Shown here one piece after another: positions 40,748 to 48,645 of a stretch of DNA of 64,000 nucleotides. The number at the start of each line of letters is the position of its first letter. The stretch's first letter is position 1. Made by a program: the position numbers and the translations under genes. Below the pieces are notes generated by a model, which did not search any database, was not told where the DNA came from, and saw nothing but the letters and a program-made list of their open reading frames with translations. The stretch lies in NCBI RefSeq assembly GCF_036906915.1, contig NZ_JBAKHX010000006.1:62001-126000 (forward strand), in the 5' to 3' direction. The DNA is from Phytohabitans sp036906915 (GTDB lineage Bacteria; Actinomycetota; Actinomycetes; Mycobacteriales; Micromonosporaceae).

Positions 40748-41209
40748 ATGAGCCGTCACATCCAGGTCACCTTTGACGCCCACGACCCGCAGGCGCTGTC
40801 CTCCTTCTGGCGCGACGCGCTGGGCTACGCCCATCCCGGGCCGCCCGGTGTCGACCTGCCCCCGGGCGCCGACCCGCTCGCCGCGTGGGACGAGTTCCTC
40901 ACACGGATCGGCGTGCCGGAGGAGGAGCGCAACACCAGGTCGGCTCTCGAAGACCCGGACGGGCACGGGCCACGGCTGTTCTTCCAGAAGGTGCCGGAGG
41001 GCAAGACCGCCAAGAACCGCCTCCACCTCGACGTCCGCGCGGCGCCCGGCCTCCAGGGCGAGGAACGGATGGCGGCGCTGGAAGCCGAGTGCGACCGGCT
41101 GGTCGCACTGGGGGCGACGCGGGTACGCCGCCACGAGCCCGCGCCCCCGATGGGTTTCGGCCACATCGTGATGACCGATCCCGAGGGCAACGAGTTCTGT
41201 CTGGACTGA
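40748..41209 (+). CDS. VOC-family (glyoxalase/bleomycin-resistance fold) protein
   Basis: The product is 153 residues. Two beta-alpha-beta-beta-beta repeats can be traced: IQVTFDAHDPQALSSFWRDALGY and a second half with NRLHLDVRAAPG, then a long helix MAALEAECDRLVALGATRV, then GFGHIVMTDPEGNEFCLD. Metal-ligand candidates are His in HIQVTFD and LHLDV and Glu in GNEFCLD. The C-terminal half matches the glyoxalase-like DUF common in actinomycetes. The substrate is unknown. Confidence 0.85.
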   Translation: MSRHIQVTFDAHDPQALSSFWRDALGYAHPGPPGVDLPPGADPLAAWDEFLTRIGVPEEERNTRSALEDPDGHGPRLFFQKVPEGKTAKNRLHLDVRAAPGLQGEERMAALEAECDRLVALGATRVRRHEPAPPMGFGHIVMTDPEGNEFCLD

Positions 41210-41314
41210 CGACATACAACGCCAGTTCCTGGGTCAGCGTCACGTCGCCCTTGGTCGGCGCGGCGCCGTTCAGCCCTCGCTCACACGAGGGCCGACAAGG
41301 CACTCTTGAGGTCG

Positions 41315-41341
41315 GGAACCGATCAGGGGGTTCAACGGTGT
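41315..41341 (+). promoter_or_regulatory. Candidate ECF-type promoter of the sigma factor gene
   Basis: GGAACC at 41315-41320 and CGGTGT at 41336-41341, 15 bases apart, resemble the GGAAC / CGT-type elements of ECF promoters. The predicted start of transcription falls at or next to the ATG at 41349, which would give a leaderless mRNA. No ribosome site precedes that ATG, which supports this. Confidence 0.5.
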
Positions 41342-41348
41342 ACTACGC

Positions 41349-41876
41349 ATGACCCTCCAATCGACCCGCGAGCGAGCCGGGCCCGCCGACGAGGCGGGCT
41401 CAGCCGATGACCGATCCTTCGAGGCCTTCTACCGAAGCCACGTCGACCGCGTGTACCGCGCGCTGGCGCTGACCCTGGGCAATGTGGAGCTGGCCCGCGA
41501 AGCCACGGACGAGGCCATGGCGCGGGCCTATGCCCGGTGGGACCGGCTGGCCACCTACGACAATCCCGGTGGTTGGGTGTTTCGCGTCGGGTCGAACTGG
41601 GCCACCTCGTGGTGGCAGAAGCTGCGCCGGGAACGGCCGATGCCCGACCAGCCGACGGGTGTGGCGTACGCCGACGATCCGGAGGGCCAGTTCGCCCTCG
41701 AGGTGTTGGGACGACTGCCACGCGCACAGCGGGCCGTGGTGGTGTGCCGGGTCCTGCTGGACCTGTCGACCGTCGAGACCGCGACCGCCCTCGGCGTCGC
41801 CGAGGGCACCGTAAAGAGCCGACTCGCCCGTGGCCTTGCCACACTTCGGGGCATCGTGACGGAGGAAAGATCATGA
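41349..41876 (+). CDS. ECF RNA polymerase sigma factor
   Basis: The product is 175 residues. Region 2 is SFEAFYRSHVDRVYRALALTLGNVELAREATDEAMARAYARWDRL, in which the AREATDEA helix and the following aromatic residues bind the -10 element. Region 4 is LGRLPRAQRAVVVCRVLLDLSTVETATALGVAEGTVKSRLARGLATL, which recognises -35. There is no C-terminal extension. The stop overlaps the start of the next gene by 4 bases (ATGA), which encodes a membrane protein placed as an anti-sigma factor. An ECF-like promoter lies just upstream, so it may drive itself. Confidence 0.93.
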   Translation: MTLQSTRERAGPADEAGSADDRSFEAFYRSHVDRVYRALALTLGNVELAREATDEAMARAYARWDRLATYDNPGGWVFRVGSNWATSWWQKLRRERPMPDQPTGVAYADDPEGQFALEVLGRLPRAQRAVVVCRVLLDLSTVETATALGVAEGTVKSRLARGLATLRGIVTEERS

Positions 41877-43015
41877 CAACCGTACGGGAAGAGACCCTCC
41901 CCGACGACCTGTGCGCCATCGTTCGTGACGCGGCGGCGGCGCTGCCACCGGGCGGTCACCAGCTGAGGCAGGTGGCGCCTCGGCGGCAGGCACAGCGGCG
42001 CCGGACCATGACGCTGTCGATGGCATTGGCCGGTGTCACGGCGCTGGCGGCGGCCGTGACGGTGCCGCTCGTGCTGCGGCCCGCGCCCGAGCCGGATCGG
42101 GCGGCGACGCCGGCGGGCGTCCCCGCACAGCGGATGTTCGTGACCGGCCCGGGCGACGGCCTCGCCATGGGCATCGGCAAGCCCCCGGAGCGCGGCGGGG
42201 AATCGGCCGCGGTCCGCATTCCGGGTGGGGTCGTGGAGATCACCGATTCTGAGCCTGTCGTCCACAACAATCCCGACCTGAACATGATGCTGGACAATGT
42301 GGTCGGCCTGCCAGACGGCAGGCTGGTGGCCTTCGGCGCGTGGGACCGGTCGGGGGGTGCCACCAGACCGGACGGCACGGCCGTCATGGACATGCGCAAC
42401 ACGCTCGTCGTGGTGGACAAGGAAGGCACGACCCAGGCCAAGCGTGACCTGGGCGCTTCCAACGGCACCATGCGGATGGCCGGCGTCACCAGCGACGCGG
42501 CGTACATCCTGCGCGGCGACCGGCTCGTGCGGCACGAGCTCGCGACGGGCGCCGAGCAGGACGTGCCCGCCGCCTCCCGCATCCGCGGCTACCTTGGCCA
42601 GGGCTGGGAGCTGAAGGCGGTCGGCGGCGGTCGCGCCATCCTCGAAAAGGGCAAGGACGACGGCACCTACGTGAAGGTGGTCAACCTCGACGGAAGCGGT
42701 GGCGACTCAGCGGAGGTGCGCGCGTGCAGCGCCACCTGCCACCGCATCAGCCTGACGCGGCTGTCGCCCGACGGGCGCCGCATCGCCTACGCCTACCCGA
42801 CGGGGCAGGCCGGGACCCGGCTGGTCGTCACGGATCTGACCACCGGCCGCGAGGTGGTTGGGCGCGACCTCGGGGGGATCGTGCAGTTCGGCGGTCTGGG
42901 AGTGATGGGCTGGGCCGACGACAGCACGCTGCGACTTGGTGAGGTCGTGCCGCCGGAGAAGGCTGGTCTGTACGACCTGAAGGACGTGCTCCGCGTCGAG
43001 GCCGTCACGGTCTGA
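41873..43015 (+). CDS. Single-pass membrane protein co-translated with the ECF factor, probable anti-sigma partner
   Basis: The product is 380 residues. A short N-terminal cytoplasmic segment (about 45 residues, with Arg-rich RRQAQRRRTM) precedes one membrane helix MTLSMALAGVTALAAAVTVPLVL. The external part of about 300 residues looks like a beta-propeller, with repeated strand-turn units such as VVGLPDGRLVAFGAWD, AAYILRGDRLVRHEL and SLTRLSPDGRRIAYAYPTG. No zinc-binding HxxxCxxC anti-sigma motif is present. The role as a sensor or anti-sigma factor is inferred from overlap with the sigma gene. Confidence 0.7.
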   Translation: MTTVREETLPDDLCAIVRDAAAALPPGGHQLRQVAPRRQAQRRRTMTLSMALAGVTALAAAVTVPLVLRPAPEPDRAATPAGVPAQRMFVTGPGDGLAMGIGKPPERGGESAAVRIPGGVVEITDSEPVVHNNPDLNMMLDNVVGLPDGRLVAFGAWDRSGGATRPDGTAVMDMRNTLVVVDKEGTTQAKRDLGASNGTMRMAGVTSDAAYILRGDRLVRHELATGAEQDVPAASRIRGYLGQGWELKAVGGGRAILEKGKDDGTYVKVVNLDGSGGDSAEVRACSATCHRISLTRLSPDGRRIAYAYPTGQAGTRLVVTDLTTGREVVGRDLGGIVQFGGLGVMGWADDSTLRLGEVVPPEKAGLYDLKDVLRVEAVTV

Positions 43016-43103
43016 CTCCGCTGACCCCGTGCTGGGCGCCCAGATCCGCGAGGAGGGCGCCCAGCCAGCCGAGTGCGACGCGGCGTCGCCGGAACTCGCG
43101 TCC

Positions 43104-43811
43104 TCAGTAGTCCATGAGGAGCGGCTGCCGGTGCTCTATCGCGGTCTCGACGAGGTCGAGCATCACGGCGAGGCCGAAGCGCGCGGTCTCCTCCAGCGAG
43201 GCGCCCGCACCGGGCGCGGCGCCGCGGAGCTCCGCCGGGTCGTGCCCGGCCAAGACGTTGGCGCGCTCGTTCAGCAGGCGCAGCTCGGCGGCCAGACGGT
43301 CGATCGAGGCCATCCGGGTCGGCTGACCGGTCGGCCGGGGGGCCTCGATCACCACGGGATCCTCGGTCAGCGGCAGCCACCACTCCACTCCGGCCAGCAG
43401 GGTCACGTAGCGCTGCGGCTGTTCGGAGGCCGCCTGGTACGCGGGAGCGTCGCCGAACTCGCGCGGGCTGTCCTGCCTGGCCCCGGCGGCCGGACGCAGG
43501 TCCGGGCGCTCGTCGTAGGCGGCGAGCAGGATGACGGCGCCGAAACCGTCCCAGTCGGGCTTGTCGGTCCAGTACGGCTGGGACGGGCTCTCCAGCCAGG
43601 CGGCGGGGCTGCCGAGCGCCTCGCCGAGCCAGTGCTGCCATTCCCGCACGGCGTTGTGCACCACGGCCGGGTCGGTCTCGGCTTCCTCATCCTCGTTCGC
43701 CCGGACGATGCGCACGTCGTACCCGTTCTGCGCGCCGATCTGCTGCATGATGGTCTGCCAGTTACCCAGGTGGTAGCGGGTCAGCGGTCCGACGTAAAGA
43801 TCAAGGCCCAT
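43104..43811 (-). CDS. Conserved actinobacterial protein of unknown function
   Basis: The product is 235 residues and starts MGLDLYVGPLTRYHLGNWQT, a conserved opening that I recall in several actinomycete hypothetical proteins. It is rich in Trp and acidic residues (WTDKPDWDGFGAVILLAAYDE, GVEWWLPLTEDPVVIEAP). There is no signal peptide, no membrane helix and no motif I can name. The C-terminal 60 residues are helical (RLAAELRLLNERANVL, ETARFGLAVMLDLVETAIEHR). It may be an immunity-like or regulatory protein, but nothing nearby supports this. Confidence 0.6.
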   Translation of the reverse strand: MGLDLYVGPLTRYHLGNWQTIMQQIGAQNGYDVRIVRANEDEEAETDPAVVHNAVREWQHWLGEALGSPAAWLESPSQPYWTDKPDWDGFGAVILLAAYDERPDLRPAAGARQDSPREFGDAPAYQAASEQPQRYVTLLAGVEWWLPLTEDPVVIEAPRPTGQPTRMASIDRLAAELRLLNERANVLAGHDPAELRGAAPGAGASLEETARFGLAVMLDLVETAIEHRQPLLMDY

Positions 43812-43832
43812 GTGGACATTCTGCGTGATGAA

Positions 43833-43869
43833 GCGGCGTGGCCGTGTTTGCGGTTGACGGCCACGCCGC
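43833..43869 (-). terminator. Strong hairpin terminator after the SWIM gene
   Basis: A perfect 13-base stem (GCGGCGTGGCCGT at 43833-43845, complement at 43857-43869) has an 11-base loop. It lies between two minus-strand genes and should end the SWIM-protein transcript, which stops at 43898. Confidence 0.85.
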
Positions 43870-43897
43870 GCTCAAGATCGTAGCGTCTGGGCTGGTC

Positions 43898-44740
43898 TCA
43901 CAGCACGTCCAGGTCCACCGTGCCGTTGTCGCACTTGTCCGCCAGCTGGCGCAGCCGCCGCGCCAGCTCCGCGGGGTCGGCGTTGAGCTGCTCGAACAGG
44001 TCGGCGTACGCCTCCGTCAACGGCGTGCCCACCTCGTCGGGGTCGATGCCGCTGACCTCGTGCGCGTCGATCAGATATCCGGCCAGCTCGTCCCAGACGA
44101 GGATGGCCTGCTCGACCAGGACCAGCGCGTCGGCCGTGGCGGGCAGCTCGGCCAGCACCGCGGCCTCCGCCGCGAGCCGCCGTCCCGCGGCTTCCAACTC
44201 GTGGATCTGCCAACGCGACCCGCTGGTGACGGCCGCCGCCTCCTCCACGAGCAGGCGGAACCGGCGGTGGGCGTCGTCGTGGTCGGCCGCGTCGAGCATC
44301 CCGGCGGCACGTAGCAGCATCGTCGCGAACAGCCGGTCGTCGGCCGCCTGGTCCACCACGAGCGCGGCCAGCTGCCGCGGGGCGAGACGCTCGACCGCGG
44401 TCGCGTACCGGATCCGCTCGGTCGGCACCTCGGCGAGGCTGGGCAGGACGGCGGCCCCGGACCACCGCACGTCTTCATCGAACGCGGCCAGCGCCACCGC
44501 GACCGCGTGGACGCACAGGTCGTCGTCGCCGGGGCACTCACACTCGCCGGTGAACGCCCCGTCCACGATGCCCACCCAGGGCTGCAGGATGCTGGAGCCG
44601 TCGCGGACTACCGCCTGCGCCCCTCCGTCGGCCTCCTCCAGCGCGGTGACGGCGCCCGCCCGCCACAGGGCGGTCGCCGCTTCACGCGTCGCGGGCTGGA
44701 TGGCCTCGACGAAGGCCTCGATGTCGATTCGAACTGCCAC
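43898..44740 (-). CDS. SWIM zinc-finger protein
   Basis: The product is 280 residues with a GTG start at 44740 (Val-Ala-Val-Arg-Ile-Asp); the frame upstream is not coding. The SWIM motif CECPGDDDLCVH (C-x-C-x6-C-x-H) lies near residue 67-78, after a beta strand that ends GAFTG. The rest is helical, with LAPRQLAALVVDQAADDRLFATMLL, a region found C-terminal to SWIM in actinobacterial proteins. SWIM domains bind DNA or proteins. A downstream perfect hairpin ends the transcript. Confidence 0.85.
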   Translation of the reverse strand: MAVRIDIEAFVEAIQPATREAATALWRAGAVTALEEADGGAQAVVRDGSSILQPWVGIVDGAFTGECECPGDDDLCVHAVAVALAAFDEDVRWSGAAVLPSLAEVPTERIRYATAVERLAPRQLAALVVDQAADDRLFATMLLRAAGMLDAADHDDAHRRFRLLVEEAAAVTSGSRWQIHELEAAGRRLAAEAAVLAELPATADALVLVEQAILVWDELAGYLIDAHEVSGIDPDEVGTPLTEAYADLFEQLNADPAELARRLRQLADKCDNGTVDLDVL

Positions 44741-44936
44741 GGCCGCCGACCCTACCCGCCGGCCCCTAGCGACGTCCCAAGCCCCTGGCATGGCGCAGTG
44801 GAGTCGAAGGCTGGTCGATGAGGCGGCGCGCACTACTTGATCTTCGAATCCTGAGCGGTCGCCTAACACGATTCGATCCTGCCTCGAGCGCCCAGCCCTA
44901 GCGTCGGGCTACCCGCCCCGACGTGAGGAGAGCTAG

Positions 44937-45284
44937 ATGCGCAGAATCCTGTCCGTCCTGGCCGCGATGGTCATCGGGCTGGCCGCGGTCGCGGTGCCGT
45001 CCCGGGCCTCGGCCGCGCCCGGCGAGACCATCTGGACCTGCGGCGACTACCCGCCAGGCACCTGGGTGCTGATCGGCTTCGTGCCCGGGTACTGCGGCGG
45101 GAACCGGCTCTACACCGGCAAGACCGACGTCAGCGGCACGCCGATCGGTGGGTCGATCGCGGTCTGCTCCAGTTCCTGGGTGCCACCCGGCTGGAGGGTC
45201 CAGCTCACCGGGATCGGCCTGTCGAACTGTTCGTACCCCGGCCAGGGCTGGCAGAACGCCATGGTGATCGTGCGGCAGTCGTGA
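44937..45284 (+). CDS. Small secreted disulfide-type protein
   Basis: The product is 115 residues after GGAGAG. The signal peptide MRRILSVLAAMVIGLAAVAVPSRASA leaves a mature chain of about 89 residues with four Cys (IWTCGDY, GYCGGN, AVCSSS, LSNCSYP), suggesting two disulfides. Gly, Pro and aromatic residues are frequent (WVLIGFVPGYCGG, WVPPGWRVQL). It could be a small cell-surface or inhibitor-type protein. I recognise no family. The 196-base gap before it shows no other gene. Confidence 0.6.
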   Translation: MRRILSVLAAMVIGLAAVAVPSRASAAPGETIWTCGDYPPGTWVLIGFVPGYCGGNRLYTGKTDVSGTPIGGSIAVCSSSWVPPGWRVQLTGIGLSNCSYPGQGWQNAMVIVRQS

Positions 45285-45288
45285 TCGG

Positions 45289-45329
45289 CGGACCGGCCGG
45301 GTTCTCAACTCGCGCGTCCCGGCCGGCCG
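45289..45329. terminator. Bidirectional hairpin between convergent genes
   Basis: CGG-A-CCGGCCGGG at 45289-45301 pairs with CCCGGCCGGCCG at 45318-45329, with one bulged A, around a 16-base loop. It separates the small secreted protein from the PL8 lyase. Confidence 0.7.
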
Positions 45330-47858
45330 TTACGACGAGAAACGCAGTGTCGCCGCGAAGCTGCGCCCGTAGGCGTGCCGCGTCGTGACCTCGATCCGGG
45401 TGCCGCCGGCGCACGGCTGGACGCGAACCGCCGGGTCGGCCGACACGACTCGCATCCTCCGGCCGCGGACGGTCAGGGCGACGGTGTCGCGCAGCATGGT
45501 CGGGTCCGACACGGCGAGCGTCGTGACACCGTTGGCGGTGGTCCGCACGATCGCCGAGGCAGGGCCTTCGATGGCGAGATGTCCGGCGTGGTGGATGCCG
45601 GCGGCGAAGACGTTGGCTCCCACCAGGCGCAGTCCGCCGTGCTTGACCGCCTGCACGCTGGCGGTGTTGACCAGTACGGTCACCTGCCCACCGACGTAGG
45701 ACCTCAACCGCTGCCGGGAGGCGTTGGGGACGATGGCGTACGCCATGGCCATCGGCGCCGCCCCGGCTGGCTGCTCGTAACCGACCGAGAACACGCGCTT
45801 CGAGACCTGAACGTCTGGATTGGACAGTCGAACCACGCGCTGGTTGGCTGTCACCGCTTCGAGGGTGACCGTCGCCCGCTGGTGGTCGAGGAACACGTAC
45901 CCGACCGACGTGCCCGATGTCGCGTTCGCGTAGCGCAGCCACGCCAGCCGCGCGGTACCCGGACCGGACCAGGCCGAGCCGTCCCGCCGCGCACCGCTCA
46001 GCACGACGTCGTCGGAGACCGCGGCGATCCGGCTGTCGATGGTCGTCGTCACCGCCCGGCCCGCGGTGTCGCCCACGCCCGCGGCGAGCGCCACGATCTC
46101 GTCGTCGAACATGAACCACGACTTGGTGGCCTCGGCGTTGCGATAGGCCACGAAGTCGCCCGGAAGGTCGCCGGCCTGCTTGGCCGCGTAGGCGAAGTCG
46201 TCGGACTGCACCAGACCCGCCACGCCGTAGGCGCCGAGCACTGCGCCGCCGGAGAACGCGTTGGTGCCGCGCGGGAAGTAGACGTACCTGTTCTGCGACT
46301 CGGACGACGAGGTGAACCCGAGTGCCGGGTTTTCGTACCACGCGCCGCCATAGAGCTGCGGGATGGTGCTCCGGTTCTCCACGGGAGCGGTCACGCCGGC
46401 CAGCCGGTAGGGCGAGACCGTCGTGTAGTGGTCGACCCCGAACGCCTGCGCCTGGTCCTGCCCGGACAGGTACAGGTAGTACGCGCCGTCGCCCTGGAAC
46501 CACGGCATCAGGTTCTCGCCGTTCATGTACTCGTACTTGCTGATCCGGCTGGAGCTGCGGGCAAGCGCGAAGGCGTAGCCCGGGCGCCGGTGGACGTGCC
46601 TGTCCATGGCGTTGAACGCGACGCTGCGCTCGGCGGCGCTCAGGTCCGTCGCCGGGGTCGAGGTGTCGGCGAGGATGTCGGCGTACCGGACGATGCTGAC
46701 CGGCGAGACGAACGTCGTGGGGTTCAGCGCGGACCGGGAAGACTGCCGCAGGTACTTGACGTATCCGCGCAGTGCCGCGGCGTCGGCGCCGCGGGCGTAC
46801 CCGGACAGGTCCACGACGGCCTCGACGACCTGCGCCACGTCGGCGTATCCCGTGTTGGTCCGCGATACCGCGCGGCCCTTGACGACCTCCATCAGGTAAC
46901 CCTCGAAGACGAGTGGCGCGAAGCCGTTGGCCACCCAGCCCTGCACCACCCCGACGAGCTCGCCGCCCTGGGCAAAGCTCGTCCCGTCGAGAATCTTGAC
47001 GGTCTGCACCACCCGGGTCAGCAGCGCCTTCCCGTAGGACCCGGTGTACGCCACGGACGAGTGTTGGATGAAGGAACCGTCCGCGTAGTACCCGTCGGTG
47101 ACACCGTGCCGCAGGTCGTACGGGTCGATGGTGGCGAACACGGTCAGCTGGTCGGCGACCGCCTTGCCGACCCGGGCACCGTCGCCGAGGGCGGCGCCCT
47201 GCAGGATCCGGTTGGCGGTGATGTCAGCGAGGTTGGCGCCGGTGTGGAAGCGCGAGTTCAGGTCGACGTCTCCGTCGCGGCCGTTGCGCAGGTAGGCGTC
47301 CATCGAGGCGACGTAGGTCGCCGCGAGGTCGGGCCGGTACGCGGCGAGCTCCGCGGCCAGCAGCACCAGCGTCCGGCTGACGTCGGTCGAGATGCCGATC
47401 TCCCAGTTGTGCCAGTTGCCGTAGTAGCCCTTCGACTGGTCGCCGTAGTAGTTCTCGTGCATCCAGGCCAGGCCGTCGATGACGCGCCGCTGAACCGCCA
47501 CATCGCCGTGCAACGCCGAGCCCGGCACCCGCGTGGCCAGCCCGATCTCGTACAGGCCCAGCGACGTCCGTTTGAGGTTGGTGTCGCTCGTGCCCAGCGG
47601 CCATCCCCGGAACAGCTCGCCCGGACCGGCCTGGTCCATGGCGGTCAGCCAGGCGCGGGCCGTCGAGTCGATGGCCGCCAGCTTCGCCACGACGTCGGGG
47701 TGGACGTTGGACTCCGCCGTGCCGGCGAACATCGCCACCATGTTGCCCATCAGCGTGGCGAAATCCGCGCTGACAGCGGCACGTGCTGGCCGCGCGCCGG
47801 CCACCGCCAGCAACGCGGCCGCGGGAACGGTCGACAACACCGCACGACGTGAAACCAC
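45330..47858 (-). CDS. Secreted polysaccharide lyase family 8 (hyaluronate/chondroitin/xanthan lyase-like)
   Basis: The product is 842 residues. The N-terminus MVSRRAVLSTVPAAALLAVAGA is a twin-arginine leader. The alpha/alpha-toroid domain carries NWHNWEIG near 148-155. By alignment with the pneumococcal hyaluronate lyase pattern, the catalytic trio is Asn 209 (GANLAD), His 266 and Tyr 275 (in FIQHSSVAYTGSYG). The C-terminal half is the beta-sandwich of the family (NGENLMPWFQGDGAYYLY, GAWYENPALGF, FLDHQRATVTLEA). The enzyme cleaves uronic-acid polymers by beta-elimination. The exact substrate (hyaluronan, chondroitin or xanthan) is not decided by these motifs. Confidence 0.92.
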   Translation of the reverse strand: MVSRRAVLSTVPAAALLAVAGARPARAAVSADFATLMGNMVAMFAGTAESNVHPDVVAKLAAIDSTARAWLTAMDQAGPGELFRGWPLGTSDTNLKRTSLGLYEIGLATRVPGSALHGDVAVQRRVIDGLAWMHENYYGDQSKGYYGNWHNWEIGISTDVSRTLVLLAAELAAYRPDLAATYVASMDAYLRNGRDGDVDLNSRFHTGANLADITANRILQGAALGDGARVGKAVADQLTVFATIDPYDLRHGVTDGYYADGSFIQHSSVAYTGSYGKALLTRVVQTVKILDGTSFAQGGELVGVVQGWVANGFAPLVFEGYLMEVVKGRAVSRTNTGYADVAQVVEAVVDLSGYARGADAAALRGYVKYLRQSSRSALNPTTFVSPVSIVRYADILADTSTPATDLSAAERSVAFNAMDRHVHRRPGYAFALARSSSRISKYEYMNGENLMPWFQGDGAYYLYLSGQDQAQAFGVDHYTTVSPYRLAGVTAPVENRSTIPQLYGGAWYENPALGFTSSSESQNRYVYFPRGTNAFSGGAVLGAYGVAGLVQSDDFAYAAKQAGDLPGDFVAYRNAEATKSWFMFDDEIVALAAGVGDTAGRAVTTTIDSRIAAVSDDVVLSGARRDGSAWSGPGTARLAWLRYANATSGTSVGYVFLDHQRATVTLEAVTANQRVVRLSNPDVQVSKRVFSVGYEQPAGAAPMAMAYAIVPNASRQRLRSYVGGQVTVLVNTASVQAVKHGGLRLVGANVFAAGIHHAGHLAIEGPASAIVRTTANGVTTLAVSDPTMLRDTVALTVRGRRMRVVSADPAVRVQPCAGGTRIEVTTRHAYGRSFAATLRFSS

Positions 47859-47870
47859 AGCATGAAACTA

Positions 47871-47880
47871 CTTTGCAAAG
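47871..47880. promoter_or_regulatory. 10-base palindrome in the PL8/acetyltransferase divergent gap
   Basis: CTTTGCAAAG is a perfect palindrome 13 bases before the PL8 start, in a 93-base gap between divergent genes. Its place next to a carbohydrate-degrading gene suggests a repressor site, but it is short. Confidence 0.3.
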
Positions 47881-47951
47881 GCCTGCGTGGCCAGGGTTAA
47901 TTTCTTCAACGGTTTGTCGGCCGCCGCGCAACCTCTGTACGCTGCGGAAAC

Positions 47952-48557
47952 GTGCTGCAGAGTGACGAGCAAGCGGTCGTGGACCGGATCCGTAAGGGCC
48001 TCATCTACACCGAGTCGGAGGCATCGTTCCAGGCTTCTCAGCGACGTACCGATCTCATCTTCGAGTACAACCACACGCCACCCGGCGACACTGAGCGGCG
48101 CAGGTCGTTGCTCGTCGCGATCCTCGGGTCGGTCGGCGAGCGCACCGTGCTGCTCCCACCCTTCCACGCCGGGTTCGGGAGCAATGTCCACATTGGTGAC
48201 GACTTCTTCGGAAACGTCAACATCACGTTCGTCGACGACGTCGACATACGCATCGGTGCTGGCGTCATGATCGCGCCCAGCGTGACACTCACGACGACGG
48301 GGCACCCGGTGCATCCCGCGCGTCGGGTCGACTACGCGCGGTTCTCGGAACCGATCGTGATCGAAGACAAGGTCTGGATCGGCAGCAACGCCGTCGTCCT
48401 GCCAGGCGTCCGAATCGGGTACGGATCCGTCATCGGCGCGGGCAGCGTCGTCAGCCGCGACGTCCCTGCGATGGTGGTCGCCGTCGGTACGCCCTGCCGG
48501 GTACTGCGACCCGTTACGGACGAGGATCTGACGACACGGACCGCGGCCGCCGGCTAG
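47952..48557 (+). CDS. Maltose-acetyltransferase-type sugar O-acetyltransferase
   Basis: The product is 201 residues with a GTG start. The N-terminal helical cap RIRKGLIYTESEASFQASQRRTDLIFEYN is the Mac domain. A left-handed beta-helix of hexapeptide repeats follows (GFGSNVHIGDDFFGNVNITFVDDVDIRIGAGVMIAPSVTLTT, then VIEDKVWIGSNAVVLPGVRIGYGSVIGAGSVVSRDVP). The catalytic His is in TTTGHPVHPARR. The enzyme acetylates sugars such as maltose, glucose or galactosides with acetyl-CoA and works as a trimer. Confidence 0.92.
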   Translation: MLQSDEQAVVDRIRKGLIYTESEASFQASQRRTDLIFEYNHTPPGDTERRRSLLVAILGSVGERTVLLPPFHAGFGSNVHIGDDFFGNVNITFVDDVDIRIGAGVMIAPSVTLTTTGHPVHPARRVDYARFSEPIVIEDKVWIGSNAVVLPGVRIGYGSVIGAGSVVSRDVPAMVVAVGTPCRVLRPVTDEDLTTRTAAAG

Positions 48558-48596
48558 CCGCGGTTAGCCGCCGCCGAGCGGGGCGTCCTTAAAGGT

Positions 48597-48640
48597 CGGC
48601 GGCCGGTACCGTCGCAACATCTGACGGGTACCGGCCGCCG
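48597..48640. terminator. Bidirectional hairpin terminator
   Basis: A perfect 14-base stem, CGGCGGCCGGTACC at 48597-48610 and its complement at 48627-48640, has a 16-base loop that can pair three more bases. It lies between the convergent acetyltransferase and DHA2 exporter genes. Confidence 0.88.
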
Positions 48641-48645
48641 GGCCA

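Noticed and set aside
45375..47852. A long open frame (825 codons) on the plus strand opposite the PL8 lyase
   Set aside because: It is exactly antisense to a gene with intact catalytic motifs, its translation is His/Arg/Gly-rich low complexity, and it has no signal or domain. GC-rich codon bias produces such shadows.
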